DNA of 64,000 nt from Clostridia bacterium (GTDB lineage Bacteria; Bacillota; Clostridia; Peptostreptococcales; Anaerovoracaceae), in NCBI GenBank assembly GCA_900754795.1, contig CAAEEA010000081.1, forward strand, positions 25,255 to 89,254. The letters are read 5' to 3'. Below, in pieces: positions 33,411-42,279 of this stretch. Each line of letters begins with the position of its first letter. The stretch's first letter is position 1. The position numbers and the translations under genes were made by a program. The notes under the pieces were generated by a model, which saw only the letters and a list, made by a program, of their open reading frames with translations, had not been told where the DNA came from and made no database searches.

Positions 33411-34427
33411 TTACAAAAATTTTCTGAGATATTTTACCGTCCTGACCATCTGGGACACATAGCTGTTTTCGTTGTCGTACCACGCGACCACCCTTACTTC
33501 GTAGATCTTCGTACCGCACCTTTCGGCAAGAGTCTGAGTAGCGTCAAACAGAGAACCATATTCCATCCCTATTATATCGCTTGATACAAGTTCTTCCTCC
33601 GTATATCCGAAAGCTTCATTGGCAGCCGCTTTCATGGCGGCGTTTATGCCTTCGGCGCTGACGGTTTCGGTCTCGTCTTTGAGGGTGGCGTCAAGTATGG
33701 TTATGGAGCCCGAAGGAACAGGCACTCTCTGAGCCGATCCTATGAGCTTTCCGGCAAGTTCCGGTATCACGAGTCCTATGGCCTTTGCCGCCCCCGTACT
33801 GTTAGGTACGATATTTATGGCTCCTGCTCTGGCTCTCCTTAGATCTCCCTTTCTGTGAGGTCCGTCCAGTATCATCTGGTCACCTGTATAAGCGTGTATG
33901 GTCGTCATAAAGCCTGTCCTCAGTTCTCTGTATTCATTGAGGACTTTTGCCATCGGCGCAAGGCAGTTGGTGGTGCAGGACGCAGTGGAAATCACATCGT
34001 CGTTTTCAGTCAGTATGTGATGGTTAGTGCCGTAAACGATAGTAGGCAGGTCGCTGCCCGCGGGAGCTGAGATCACCACTTTTTTTGCCCCTGCTTTTAC
34101 ATGGGCTGAGGCCTTTTCTTTTGAAGCAAAAAATCCCGTACATTCAAGCACGATATCTATCCCCATATCCTTCCACGGCAGAGCCGAAGGATCTTTTTCC
34201 GAAAGGATCTTTATCCTCTTTCCGTCTACCGTTATGGAGCTGTCGTCGCTGGTAACAGTATGTCCGGCGTAGCTTCCCTGAACACTGTCATATTTGAGAA
34301 GATGAGCCAGCATACGAGGCTCGGTCAGGTCGTTGATTGCGGCTATCTCAAAAGTATCGTCGGCAAAAAGCTGTCTGAAAGCAAGTCTGCCTATTCTTCC
34401 GAATCCGTTGATCGCGATCTTAGTCAT
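33411..34427 (-). CDS. gap: Glyceraldehyde-3-phosphate dehydrogenase
   Basis: A 338-residue, full-length type I GAPDH: NAD-binding [15 protein letters not shown], catalytic Cys in [34 protein letters not shown] and [10 protein letters not shown]. It oxidises glyceraldehyde-3-phosphate in glycolysis. It overlaps the threonine aldolase gene by 4 bases rather than lying with pgk/tpi, so it may be a second GAPDH. Confidence 0.95.
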   Translation of the reverse strand: MTKIAINGFGRIGRLAFRQLFADDTFEIAAINDLTEPRMLAHLLKYDSVQGSYAGHTVTSDDSSITVDGKRIKILSEKDPSALPWKDMGIDIVLECTGFFASKEKASAHVKAGAKKVVISAPAGSDLPTIVYGTNHHILTENDDVISTASCTTNCLAPMAKVLNEYRELRTGFMTTIHAYTGDQMILDGPHRKGDLRRARAGAINIVPNSTGAAKAIGLVIPELAGKLIGSAQRVPVPSGSITILDATLKDETETVSAEGINAAMKAAANEAFGYTEEELVSSDIIGMEYGSLFDATQTLAERCGTKIYEVRVVAWYDNENSYVSQMVRTVKYLRKFL

Positions 34428-35467
34428 TGGTTAACCTCCGTCTGTAAAATTTTTCTTAGCTGTTCTATATCTCCGTCTGTCGTTGCCCAGCTGGTGGCAA
34501 ACCTCACTACCGTGCGGTTTTCATCAAGCTTTTCCCAGAAGCTGAAGGCGACTTTTTCGCGGAGTTTTTCCAGTCTGTCGTTTTCAAGTATTATAAACTG
34601 CTGATTTGTAGGTGATTTCAGATAAAAATCATATCCGGCCTCTTCAAAGACGCTTATAAGCTTTTCAGCTTTATCTATGGCGTTGCCGCTTATCTTCATA
34701 TAAAGATCGTCTGAAAAAAGCACATCAAACTGGATTCCCAGCACTCTGCCTTTAGCCAGCAGAGCTCCGTGCTGCTTTATCATGGTCTCCATATGCTTTG
34801 GCGCGTTGCCTCTCGGAAAAACAAGCGCTTCTCCCAAAAGAGCTCCTGCTTTTGTTCCTCCTATATAAAACACGTCGCACAGCTTCGCTATATCTTCGAG
34901 GGTTACATCCGTATGTCTGCTTGCCAGCCCGTACCCCAGCCGCGCCCCGTCCATATAAAGCGGAATCCCGTAATTTCTGCATATTTCGGATAATCTTATC
35001 AGCTCCTGTTTTGTATACAGCGTGCCGTATTCCGTCGGATGAGAAATATATACCATGCCCGGAAAAACCATGTGTTCATGGTTTCCGTCATCATAAAAAT
35101 CTTTTATGTATCTGTCCAGTTCTTCCGGATCTATCTTTCCCATGTGTTCGGGCAGTGTCAGTACCTTGTGTCCCGAATACTCTATGGCTCCGGCTTCGTG
35201 GGTGTTTATATGTGAAGTTCCGGCGCCTATGACGCCCTCATAAGATCGTGTAAGCACAGATATCACTATCTGGTTTGTCTGTGTTCCCCCGGCGAGGAAA
35301 AACACCTGCGCCTTAGGGCTTCCGCAGGCTTTTCTTATCTTTCTCACCGCCCTGCGGGAAAAAGCGTCAGCGCCGTATCCCGGCTGAGACTGATAATTAG
35401 TCTGCATCATTTTTTCAAATATCTTGGGGTGTGCCCCCATAATATAGTCTGACTCAAAAGAAAGCAC
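34424..35467 (-). CDS. Low-specificity threonine aldolase / beta-eliminating lyase
   Basis: A protein of about 347 residues: [36 protein letters not shown], and the PLP lysine in [16 protein letters not shown]. Such enzymes split L-threonine or allo-threonine to glycine and acetaldehyde. The GTG at 35467 follows GGGAGGG by 8 bases and gives the family length; a longer frame reaches 35515 without a good site. First gene of an operon with gap. Confidence 0.88.
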   Translation of the reverse strand: MLSFESDYIMGAHPKIFEKMMQTNYQSQPGYGADAFSRRAVRKIRKACGSPKAQVFFLAGGTQTNQIVISVLTRSYEGVIGAGTSHINTHEAGAIEYSGHKVLTLPEHMGKIDPEELDRYIKDFYDDGNHEHMVFPGMVYISHPTEYGTLYTKQELIRLSEICRNYGIPLYMDGARLGYGLASRHTDVTLEDIAKLCDVFYIGGTKAGALLGEALVFPRGNAPKHMETMIKQHGALLAKGRVLGIQFDVLFSDDLYMKISGNAIDKAEKLISVFEEAGYDFYLKSPTNQQFIILENDRLEKLREKVAFSFWEKLDENRTVVRFATSWATTDGDIEQLRKILQTEVNQ

Positions 35468-35590
35468 CGCGTAATCCCTCCCCCGTATTTTTATCCACAA
35501 TAATAGGTATATCACATTTCAGCGAAAAATTAAAGACGGCAATTATATAATTATCCTCTTTACGCGAGATCCCCGGCTTATTTGACGATT

Positions 35591-36526
35591 TCAGCAAAGA
35601 TCCCTCACGGTCAGAGTCTTCGCCGTCCTGGCCGCCTCGTCCATCTTTGCATGTCTGATGTCCGGACTGTCGTAAGTCTTGTAATAATATATTCCCGCGG
35701 ATGTATCTATACAGCATGAATATGTGGTGATATCATATCTGCCCTCCGCCGTGATTACACACCCTCTTACCATTGCCACAGAATCAAGTATATGGAAAAA
35801 CTGCGCCACCTGCGAGCCGTCATCTCCGCAGACAGAATGAGCCTTGCAGAAAGCCGCCCTGACAAAACGCGAGGCCGGCGACCAGTCTCCCGGAAGCCCT
35901 ATGGCTCCCATTCCCTGCCCGTAAGGCTTCAGACCGTCGTGAGGTTCAGGATTGACCGCCGTAAGTCCGATATAATTGTTCATGTTCGCGGCGTGGAAAG
36001 GAAACGGCGGGTTGTTGGTGAGTACCCCGAACGGATTTTCATAAAGAGCCGTTCCCTCCGCCGTCTGTTCAAGAACCAGACATCTTTCCCTGTCGCTTAT
36101 CATCCAGTGCAGTCCGGCAGGCGTCATCTGACGCGAAAACGCTTCGTCCGTGATGTTGATACGGCGAAGGTGTCTCTCAGCCTCCCCGATCGACTCAAAA
36201 TTGCCGAGAAGCCACGGGATCAGTTCAAAAGAGGCGATGTTCAGTTTATCAGGATCCGGTCTGTTATAAACGGCGCTGCCCGGAAAATACAGGCCCGCTA
36301 TGCAAAGGCCTTTTTCATTGGCCGCTTCCGCGTAAAGAGGATATTCTCCGCCGCCGACCGCCGCCATCCCGATCATCGCGTAACCGGTATCAAATTCCTG
36401 TCCCGATCTCAGTTTAAAACCATATCCTCTCGGCGTGACCACAACTTTTTCCCCGAACCTGTATTCAAGGTCAAGATTACGTCCGAAATATAAACCGCTG
36501 TCTTTAAGTTCTATACATGTGCACAT
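35591..36526 (-). CDS. Bile salt hydrolase / penicillin V acylase family (choloylglycine hydrolase)
   Basis: A 311-residue Ntn-hydrolase. After Met removal Cys2 is the nucleophile. Arg16 and Asp19 (FGRNLDLEY), the Asn of GVLTNNPPF and the Arg of SPASRFVRAAF complete the site. GLPGDWSPASRF and VAMVRG match Clostridium perfringens conjugated bile acid hydrolase. Residue 80 is Tyr (AGLYFPG), where bile salt hydrolases usually have Asn and penicillin V acylases Tyr. Deconjugation of bile salts is the first guess, N-acyl-amide hydrolysis the alternative. Cytoplasmic; RBS GGAGG. Confidence 0.9.
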   Translation of the reverse strand: MCTCIELKDSGLYFGRNLDLEYRFGEKVVVTPRGYGFKLRSGQEFDTGYAMIGMAAVGGGEYPLYAEAANEKGLCIAGLYFPGSAVYNRPDPDKLNIASFELIPWLLGNFESIGEAERHLRRINITDEAFSRQMTPAGLHWMISDRERCLVLEQTAEGTALYENPFGVLTNNPPFPFHAANMNNYIGLTAVNPEPHDGLKPYGQGMGAIGLPGDWSPASRFVRAAFCKAHSVCGDDGSQVAQFFHILDSVAMVRGCVITAEGRYDITTYSCCIDTSAGIYYYKTYDSPDIRHAKMDEAARTAKTLTVRDLC

Positions 36527-36651
36527 TTTTGCCTCCGTTCAGTCTCCCGGTACTATAGCCGCGATATATCGCCACATATATTTTATCACATTCGGCGACA
36601 TATTGAAATTCCGCCTTTGAACTGATTATTTCCAAAAATCCCAAAAATATA

Positions 36652-36706
36652 TTGACACAGTGTCAGAACGGTGGTATAAATCAAATATAAGCTGACACTG
36701 TGTCAG
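36652..36706 (+). promoter_or_regulatory. Promoter with two TetR-type operators
   Basis: TTGACA (36652-36657), 17 bases, TATAAA (36675-36680). Two 13-bp dyads TGACAC-N-GTGTCA lie at 36653-36665 (over the -35) and 36693-36705 (just past the start point), centres 40 bp apart. The TetR gene third in this operon is the likely binder. Confidence 0.85.
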
Positions 36707-36732
36707 AATAAATCAAAAAGGAGAGATAAGTC

Positions 36733-37200
36733 ATGAGTAAGACATTAGTAGCATATTTTTCGGCCAGCGGCGTGACCGCGGGCATAGCAAAAGAGATCGC
36801 GGAGGCTGTGGGCGCGGATATTTACGAGATACGCCCAAAAGATGCCTACACCCCAGCTGATCTGAACTGGATGGATAAGCAGAGCCGCAGTTCTGTAGAA
36901 ATGAATGATCCTGATTGCCGGCCGGCTATAGCTGAGCCCGTATCCGGCATGGAAGACTATTCCACCGTTTTTTTAGGGTTCCCTATATGGTGGTATATTG
37001 AGCCGCGCATAGTGGACACCTTCATTGAAAGCTATGATTTTTCCGGCAAGACTATCATACCTTTTGCCACTTCGGGAGGCAGCGGTATCGGTAAAGCCGA
37101 AAACAGCCTTAAAGCCCACTGTCCTGCCGCGAACTGGGGCAAAGGCCGGCTTCTCAACGGATCAGACGCGGCCGGCTGGGCAAAAAGTATGGTAAAATAG
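36733..37200 (+). CDS. Flavodoxin
   Basis: A 155-residue flavodoxin-like protein: FMN phosphate loop VAYFSASGVTAGIAKEIAE, FLGFPIWWYIEPRIVDTF and the FATSGGSGIGKAE loop. It resembles the flavodoxins of the NADPH-oxidoreductase/BilS type. It carries electrons, perhaps to the DUF362 protein or an unknown partner. First gene of a TetR-controlled operon. Confidence 0.88.
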   Translation: MSKTLVAYFSASGVTAGIAKEIAEAVGADIYEIRPKDAYTPADLNWMDKQSRSSVEMNDPDCRPAIAEPVSGMEDYSTVFLGFPIWWYIEPRIVDTFIESYDFSGKTIIPFATSGGSGIGKAENSLKAHCPAANWGKGRLLNGSDAAGWAKSMVK

Positions 37201-37213
37201 GAAAGGATACGTT

Positions 37214-38104
37214 ATGACAAAATCTAAAGTTTATTTTACAAAAGAAATAACTCCCGAAAAGGTAGTGGAGATCTATGAAAAATTAAATATTTCTCTTCCG
37301 GGTAAAGTCGCCGTCAAGGTCCACACCGGTGAAAAAGGCAACCAGAACTATCTTCATCCTGAGTTCTGGAAGCCGATAGCCGACAAGATACACGGCACCG
37401 TCGTTGAATGTAACACGGCCTACGGAGACGCGACAGTCGGCGTCCGCGACCATACGGAATCCCACCTGAAGCTCCTTGAAGAACACGGCTGGACAAAATA
37501 TTTTGATGTTGACATCATGGACTCGGAAGGGCCTGATCTCGTATGGCCCGTAAAAGGCAAAGTTCTGAGAGAAAACCATGTCGGCAGACATATAGCCGAT
37601 TATGATTCAATGCTCGTGCTGGCTCACTTCAAAGGTCATCCGGCGGGAGGCTACGGCGGAGCTCTAAAGCAGCTTGCCATAGGATGCGCCTCAAGAGGCG
37701 GCAAAGCCCTTATCCATTCCGCCGGCAAGACAGACGACCGGTTTAAGACATGGGAAATGCACGCCGATAACGTGGCCTTTCCTGAAGCCATGGCCGACGC
37801 CGCCATGAGCATAGTCGAGCACTTCAACGGCAACATGGCGTTTATCAATGTGATGAAAAATCTGTCCGTGGACTGCGACTGCTGCGCCGTGGCTGAAGAT
37901 CCGTGCATGAAAGATATGGGAATTCTCGCCTCCCTCGACCCGGTCGCCGTCGATCAGGCATGTATAGATCTCGTCGCCGGCTCTGACGACCCGGGTAAAG
38001 ACCATTTCATGGAACGGGTGAACAGCCGCAACGGCATACATACCATTGAGGCCGCGGCTGAGCTCGGGTACGGCTCCAGAGACTATGAACTTATCGAATT
38101 CTGA
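37214..38104 (+). CDS. DUF362-domain protein
   Basis: A 296-residue protein with the DUF362 signature: KVAVKVHTGEKGNQNYLHPE, VLAHFKGHPAGGYGGALKQL, and the cysteine-rich DCDCCAVAEDPC. No ferredoxin domain is fused, unlike many DUF362 proteins. Function unknown; redox or iron-sulfur chemistry is suggested by the flavodoxin next door. Confidence 0.82.
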   Translation: MTKSKVYFTKEITPEKVVEIYEKLNISLPGKVAVKVHTGEKGNQNYLHPEFWKPIADKIHGTVVECNTAYGDATVGVRDHTESHLKLLEEHGWTKYFDVDIMDSEGPDLVWPVKGKVLRENHVGRHIADYDSMLVLAHFKGHPAGGYGGALKQLAIGCASRGGKALIHSAGKTDDRFKTWEMHADNVAFPEAMADAAMSIVEHFNGNMAFINVMKNLSVDCDCCAVAEDPCMKDMGILASLDPVAVDQACIDLVAGSDDPGKDHFMERVNSRNGIHTIEAAAELGYGSRDYELIEF

Positions 38105-38120
38105 CTGAAAGGCGGTGGCG

Positions 38121-38747
38121 ATGATGCCAAAAGGTTCGGAAGAACTGATTAACGCGAGAAAAGAAGAGATCATAGACGCCTGTGCGTCTTTATATGAAAC
38201 GATGGGTTTCAATGAAATCACCATAAGAAGCATAGGCAAAAAGACTTCTTTTACCCGCACTTCAATCTACAACTATTTTCAGACCAAGGAAGAAATCTTC
38301 CTTGGTCTGCTGCGGCGTGAGTACGAAGCATGGGCTTCTGATCTTGAGGCGATCCTCAGCCGCAAAATAACCACCACAGACATGTTTGCCGAAGAGCTCG
38401 CCCATACACTCGAAAAGAGAGAAACAATGCTCAGACTCCTGTCCATGAACCTCTATGACATGGAGGGCAACAGCCGCCTCGAAAATCTGACTGAATTCAA
38501 ACTCGCCTATGCCGGTTCCCTGCGGGCTGTCTCCCGCTGCCTGGAAAAATTTTTCCCTTCAATGACGCGGGAAGACATACAGAGTTTCATATACGCTTTT
38601 CTGCCGTTCACATTCGGAATCTATCCTTACACTTCCGCGACCTCAAAGCAGAAAGCCGCCATGGAGGCGGCTCACATTGACCATGTGCAGTATTCCATCT
38701 TTGAACTCACGCGCTCATTCGCCGCGAAAATGTTAAAAGGATTTTAA
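38121..38747 (+). CDS. TetR-family transcriptional regulator
   Basis: About 208 residues: N-terminal HTH with TIRSIGKKTSFTRTSIYNYF, then a helical ligand domain. The start is uncertain among GTG 38115 and ATG 38121/38124; 38121 is taken. Third gene of the flavodoxin operon, probably autoregulating through the twin dyads. It ends convergent with the MATE gene, overlapping 4 bases. It contains a 14-bp perfect inverted repeat. Confidence 0.87.
   Translation: MMPKGSEELINARKEEIIDACASLYETMGFNEITIRSIGKKTSFTRTSIYNYFQTKEEIFLGLLRREYEAWASDLEAILSRKITTTDMFAEELAHTLEKRETMLRLLSMNLYDMEGNSRLENLTEFKLAYAGSLRAVSRCLEKFFPSMTREDIQSFIYAFLPFTFGIYPYTSATSKQKAAMEAAHIDHVQYSIFELTRSFAAKMLKGF
38280..38309. repeat. 30-base perfect inverted repeat inside tetR
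   Basis: CAGACCAAGGAAGA (38280-38293), two bases, then TCTTCCTTGGTCTG (38296-38309). It falls just after the HTH-coding segment. Confidence 0.9.
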
Positions 38748-40060
38748 CTGCCGGATATCTCAGATTCTCTTTGCTGTTTCTTTTCTGAAGCCAGATACCG
38801 CCTGAGTATTATCATAAACAGGGTGAACACGACCAGACCTTTGGCGCAGCTTGATATGGTAATGCTCCACCATATCCCGTCCAGACCCAGCGCGGTAGCT
38901 GACAGGATAATCGCCATCGGGATCCGGGACAGATTTCCGAGAATACCTGTTACAGTCGGCGGTATCGGTCTTCCCATGCCCTGAAAAGCTCCCGCGGAGG
39001 TTATCTCCACACACATCAGAAGCTGAGAGAATCCCATTATTCTCAGATATGACACGCCTATGGGAAGTACGTCCGGTTCAGTGATAAAAATTTTAAACAG
39101 CGGCGCGGGAAATACGATCAGGAGCACAGAAGTAAATATACTCCATACTATCATCATACTTATGGCTGTAGAAAAGCCTTTTTTTATCCGTTCAGGTTTC
39201 CCCGCCCCGAAGTTTTGCGCTATAAAAGCGTTTATCGCGCTGCCGAAGCCGTCCGCCGTCATATATGATATGGATTCTATCTGAGCTCCCACCTTCTGAG
39301 CCGCTATGGCGGCGTCTCCCCATCCTGCCACAAGCCTTGCTATTATCATAGACAGGAAAGCGAAAAACAGGCTCTGTATCGCCACGGGAAGTCCTATCCG
39401 CGCCACATCAGCCCATGCTCTCATGTCGCTTTTTTTAAACAGGCGCACATGAGGGAAAAGAAAGTCATCCTTTCTGGCGGCAAACACAAACATCATGAAC
39501 ACAAGTCCCTGAGCAAGAGATGTGGCCACCGCCGCTCCGGCTACACCCCATTCCGGAAACGGACCGACTCCGAAAATAAAAAGAGGATCCAGTACGGCGT
39601 TGGCAACAAGACCGACAGATGTGGAGCGCAGTACCGTGGTTCCTGCTCCCATGGCGGTAAAAAGTCCTGTGCATATCTGACTTGAAAAAGAAAAAACATA
39701 TCCGCAGGCTACTATGAGCAGATAGCTCCTCGCGTCAGCTATGACTTCGGGACTGTTAAGTCTGAAAAAACTTATCAGCGGACCGTTGAAAAATATACAC
39801 ACCGCCGTGAAAGCCGCCATAAGGACAGCTCCCATATGAAAAGCCGCCTGAGCATATCCCGCCGCTCTTTCCACATCACCGGCCCCTATGGCCTGAGCCG
39901 ATTTCACCTGGCTTCCTATACGGGGGATGACCGCCAGTCCGTATGCTATATTCAGATACATGCCCGCCGCCCCTACAGATGCCACTGCGTCGGCGGACAG
40001 TCTGCCTATCCACAGCATATCTATAAGGTTATAAGCCATCTGCACCAGCGACGTTCCCAT
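38744..40060 (-). CDS. MATE-family multidrug efflux protein, 5' end irregular
   Basis: A 438-residue frame from the first ATG, twelve hydrophobic segments, MATE/DinF-like (MAYNLIDMLWIGRLSADAVASVGAAG). The frame stays open upstream to 40129 and would encode QKVDLLNGRIVPALIRLALP, the normal MATE N-terminus. No usual start codon serves it: the ATG at 40135 is followed in frame by TGA, and a GTG at 40133 reads six codons in another frame before TGA. The true start, or a one-base indel in the AAAA run near 40119-40122, is unresolved. MATE proteins export cationic compounds using Na+ or H+. Confidence 0.75.
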   Translation of the reverse strand: MGTSLVQMAYNLIDMLWIGRLSADAVASVGAAGMYLNIAYGLAVIPRIGSQVKSAQAIGAGDVERAAGYAQAAFHMGAVLMAAFTAVCIFFNGPLISFFRLNSPEVIADARSYLLIVACGYVFSFSSQICTGLFTAMGAGTTVLRSTSVGLVANAVLDPLFIFGVGPFPEWGVAGAAVATSLAQGLVFMMFVFAARKDDFLFPHVRLFKKSDMRAWADVARIGLPVAIQSLFFAFLSMIIARLVAGWGDAAIAAQKVGAQIESISYMTADGFGSAINAFIAQNFGAGKPERIKKGFSTAISMMIVWSIFTSVLLIVFPAPLFKIFITEPDVLPIGVSYLRIMGFSQLLMCVEITSAGAFQGMGRPIPPTVTGILGNLSRIPMAIILSATALGLDGIWWSITISSCAKGLVVFTLFMIILRRYLASEKKQQRESEISGS

Positions 40061-40141
40061 TATCGGAAGCGCCAGCCTTATCAGGGCGGGAACTATCCTG
40101 CCGTTTAAGAGATCAACCTTTTGCGTATTTCACATCTCCTT

Positions 40142-41605
40142 TCATCTGAGTTTCAGGAGCCCTACGGCTTCTGTCCTGCCTGTCCACGGGAACATATCGA
40201 CCGGTGTGACTTCCTGAAGTTCATACCCGGCGGCGTCAAGTTCCCGGATATCCCGTGCCATCGTCGCGGGATCGCAGGATACATAAATTATTCTGTCAAC
40301 GCCCAGATCCGCTACCGATTTGAGAAGCTCCGGACGGCAGCCGGCTCTCGGCGGGTCTATCACCGCAACATCCGCTATGAGAGCGGGGTTCCCGTCTCCC
40401 ATGTCTTTCTTCATAAGTTTCTGCAGCTCTTCCTCTGCACGTCCGCAGACATATACGGCGTTTACTACGCCGTTTATCACCGCGTTTCTGTTCGCGTCAA
40501 TCACCGCTTCTCGGACAGACTCTATGCCGATAACTCTTCCGTTTCCGCCTTTTTGGCGCATATCGTCAGCGCAGAAAAGACCTATGGATCCTACGCCGCA
40601 ATACAGATCCAGAACCGTTTCATCGCCCTGAAGGTCTGCATATTGCAGCACCTTTTCGTAAAGTCTGACCATCTGCTCCGGATTGACCTGATAAAAAGAC
40701 GCCGGCGATATTTCAAAATCGAGATTTCCAATATGTTCATTTATCACGGGTTTTCCGGCCAGAACCTTCCATTCTCCGCCGAAAACATCGCCGCCGTTCT
40801 TTCCTTTTTTTATGTTGAGCACAACGCTTTCAAGGCTGTAAGTTATCCCGCCCGGACCTTCCGGAAGCCGGGCAATCTCATCGTCTAACATAGATATGAG
40901 TTTGGATGCTCCCGGTATGCCTTTTCCGTTGATGACGAGAATGACCATCACCTCTCCTGTGCCGAAAGCTGTCCTGACCGCCAGGTGTCTCATGAGACCC
41001 TTATCCCAGCGCTCATCGTAAGAAGTTATATTATCTTCTTTCATGAACTTTCTCAGCACCCTCGCGGCGGCCATGGCCGGAGGCGCCTGCAGCATACAGT
41101 CTCCGCAGTCAGTCACATCGTGGCTCTTTGCTCTGTAAAAGCCTATCCTCGGTTCGTGTACCGGCACCGTAACGCCGCCTTTTTTTGTGATAAGCCCTCC
41201 TGTGCTAACAGGCATCACCGCCTTGTTTCTGTAATTAAACGGGTTTTCCATGCCTACGGACGGATTCACTTCAGGATCCGCTATGCCGCCCAGCCGCCGC
41301 AGTTTTTCTCTCACCTGTTTTGTCTTAACTTCAAGCTGGCTTTTGTAATCCAGGTTCTGGTACGTACAGCCGCCGCATTGGCCTGCCCACGGGCAGCGGG
41401 CCGGGATCCTGTCCGGCGAATATTTTACATAACCGGTCACAGTTCCCAGAGCATAGTTTTTTTTAAGTTTTGTAAGCTGCACTTCCACCACATCTCCGGG
41501 TACGGCGTCTCCCGCGAACACGGCCAGACCGTCAGCTTTTCCTATTCCTTTTCCTTCTGCGGAAATATCTTCTATTGTGATCTTTACCTTATCTCCCTTT
41601 TCCAT
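40142..41605 (-). CDS. rlmD: 23S rRNA (uracil-5-)-methyltransferase, RlmD/RlmCD type
   Basis: A 487-residue protein: N-terminal TRAM domain, iron-sulfur cysteines in CPWAGQCGGC and a later Cys, SAM motif VLDLYCGVGSIGLF, DPPRAGC and the catalytic Cys in YVSCDPATMARD. It methylates uridines in 23S rRNA. It overlaps mobA by 17 bases and precedes the MATE gene. Confidence 0.92.
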   Translation of the reverse strand: MEKGDKVKITIEDISAEGKGIGKADGLAVFAGDAVPGDVVEVQLTKLKKNYALGTVTGYVKYSPDRIPARCPWAGQCGGCTYQNLDYKSQLEVKTKQVREKLRRLGGIADPEVNPSVGMENPFNYRNKAVMPVSTGGLITKKGGVTVPVHEPRIGFYRAKSHDVTDCGDCMLQAPPAMAAARVLRKFMKEDNITSYDERWDKGLMRHLAVRTAFGTGEVMVILVINGKGIPGASKLISMLDDEIARLPEGPGGITYSLESVVLNIKKGKNGGDVFGGEWKVLAGKPVINEHIGNLDFEISPASFYQVNPEQMVRLYEKVLQYADLQGDETVLDLYCGVGSIGLFCADDMRQKGGNGRVIGIESVREAVIDANRNAVINGVVNAVYVCGRAEEELQKLMKKDMGDGNPALIADVAVIDPPRAGCRPELLKSVADLGVDRIIYVSCDPATMARDIRELDAAGYELQEVTPVDMFPWTGRTEAVGLLKLR

Positions 41606-42164
41606 ATGTCCTCAGCATCTCCCTGTATTCTTCCGGGGTATTTATATTTATCATGCTCCGGTCGTCAGCCTCAACGGTTTCAAAGCCAAAAGCCTCTATT
41701 ATATCTATGACCTTCCTGTTTCCGCCGGTCAGCTCTCTCCTGATAAAATCCGCCGCCGCTTTGGGATATATACCTACAAGAGGCTGAATCGTCCCGGCGC
41801 CGCGGGCCACCACTATCTTATCTGTTCTCCGGGCCGCCTCCCGCAGTTTTCCGGCCAGTTCTCCGCTTACGAAAGGCATGTCGCACGGCACTGTCATCAG
41901 CCGTCCGCACCGGCAAAAATCAAGAGCCGTTACTATTCCGGCCGCCGGTCCCATTCCCGCCAGTTCTTTTTCATCAGCAAGGGTTACGAATCCGTCAACA
42001 GTCATATCGCGGTTAGACGATAAGATTTTTTCGTCAAAGTCTTTAAGCTGCCCCGCGATCTTTTCGATGAAAGTCTCTTCTCCGATTTTAAGTTTCTCCT
42101 TATCTGCTCCCATCCTGAGGGATCTTCCTCCGGCCAGGATCAGAAGACCCGGTTTCTTTTCCAT
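41589..42164 (-). CDS. mobA: Molybdenum cofactor guanylyltransferase MobA
   Basis: A 191-residue nucleotidyltransferase: GTP-binding LILAGGRSLRMGADK, GPAAGIVTALDF, and TVPCDMPFVSGELA. It converts molybdopterin to the guanine dinucleotide form needed by DMSO-reductase-family enzymes. It is divergent from such an enzyme operon at 42280-46824. The transcript looks leaderless. Confidence 0.9.
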   Translation of the reverse strand: MEKKPGLLILAGGRSLRMGADKEKLKIGEETFIEKIAGQLKDFDEKILSSNRDMTVDGFVTLADEKELAGMGPAAGIVTALDFCRCGRLMTVPCDMPFVSGELAGKLREAARRTDKIVVARGAGTIQPLVGIYPKAAADFIRRELTGGNRKVIDIIEAFGFETVEADDRSMININTPEEYREMLRTYGKGR

Positions 42165-42171
42165 GCTAACA

Positions 42172-42200
42172 ATTATACACGACCCCCGAAATTAAAACAA
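42172..42200 (-). promoter_or_regulatory. Promoter of mobA, probably leaderless
   Basis: TTGTTT (42200-42195), 17 bases, TATAAT (42177-42172). The -10 ends 7 bases before the ATG at 42164, with no Shine-Dalgarno between. Confidence 0.55.
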
Positions 42201-42226
42201 CTTTTTTGACGAGGGAGTATTTTTTC

Positions 42227-42256
42227 TTGTAAAAGCATCTCTACATTTTGTATAAT
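42227..42256 (+). promoter_or_regulatory. Promoter of the molybdoenzyme operon
   Basis: TTGTAA (42227-42232), 18 bases, TATAAT (42251-42256), then RBS AAAAGGAGG before the ATG at 42280. Confidence 0.65.
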
Positions 42257-42279
42257 CAAATTAAAAGGAGGCCTGAGAA

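Noticed and set aside
35516..35590. Promoter for the threonine aldolase operon
   Set aside because: Several AT-rich -10-like words occur in and around this gap, but none has a convincing -35 at the right distance.
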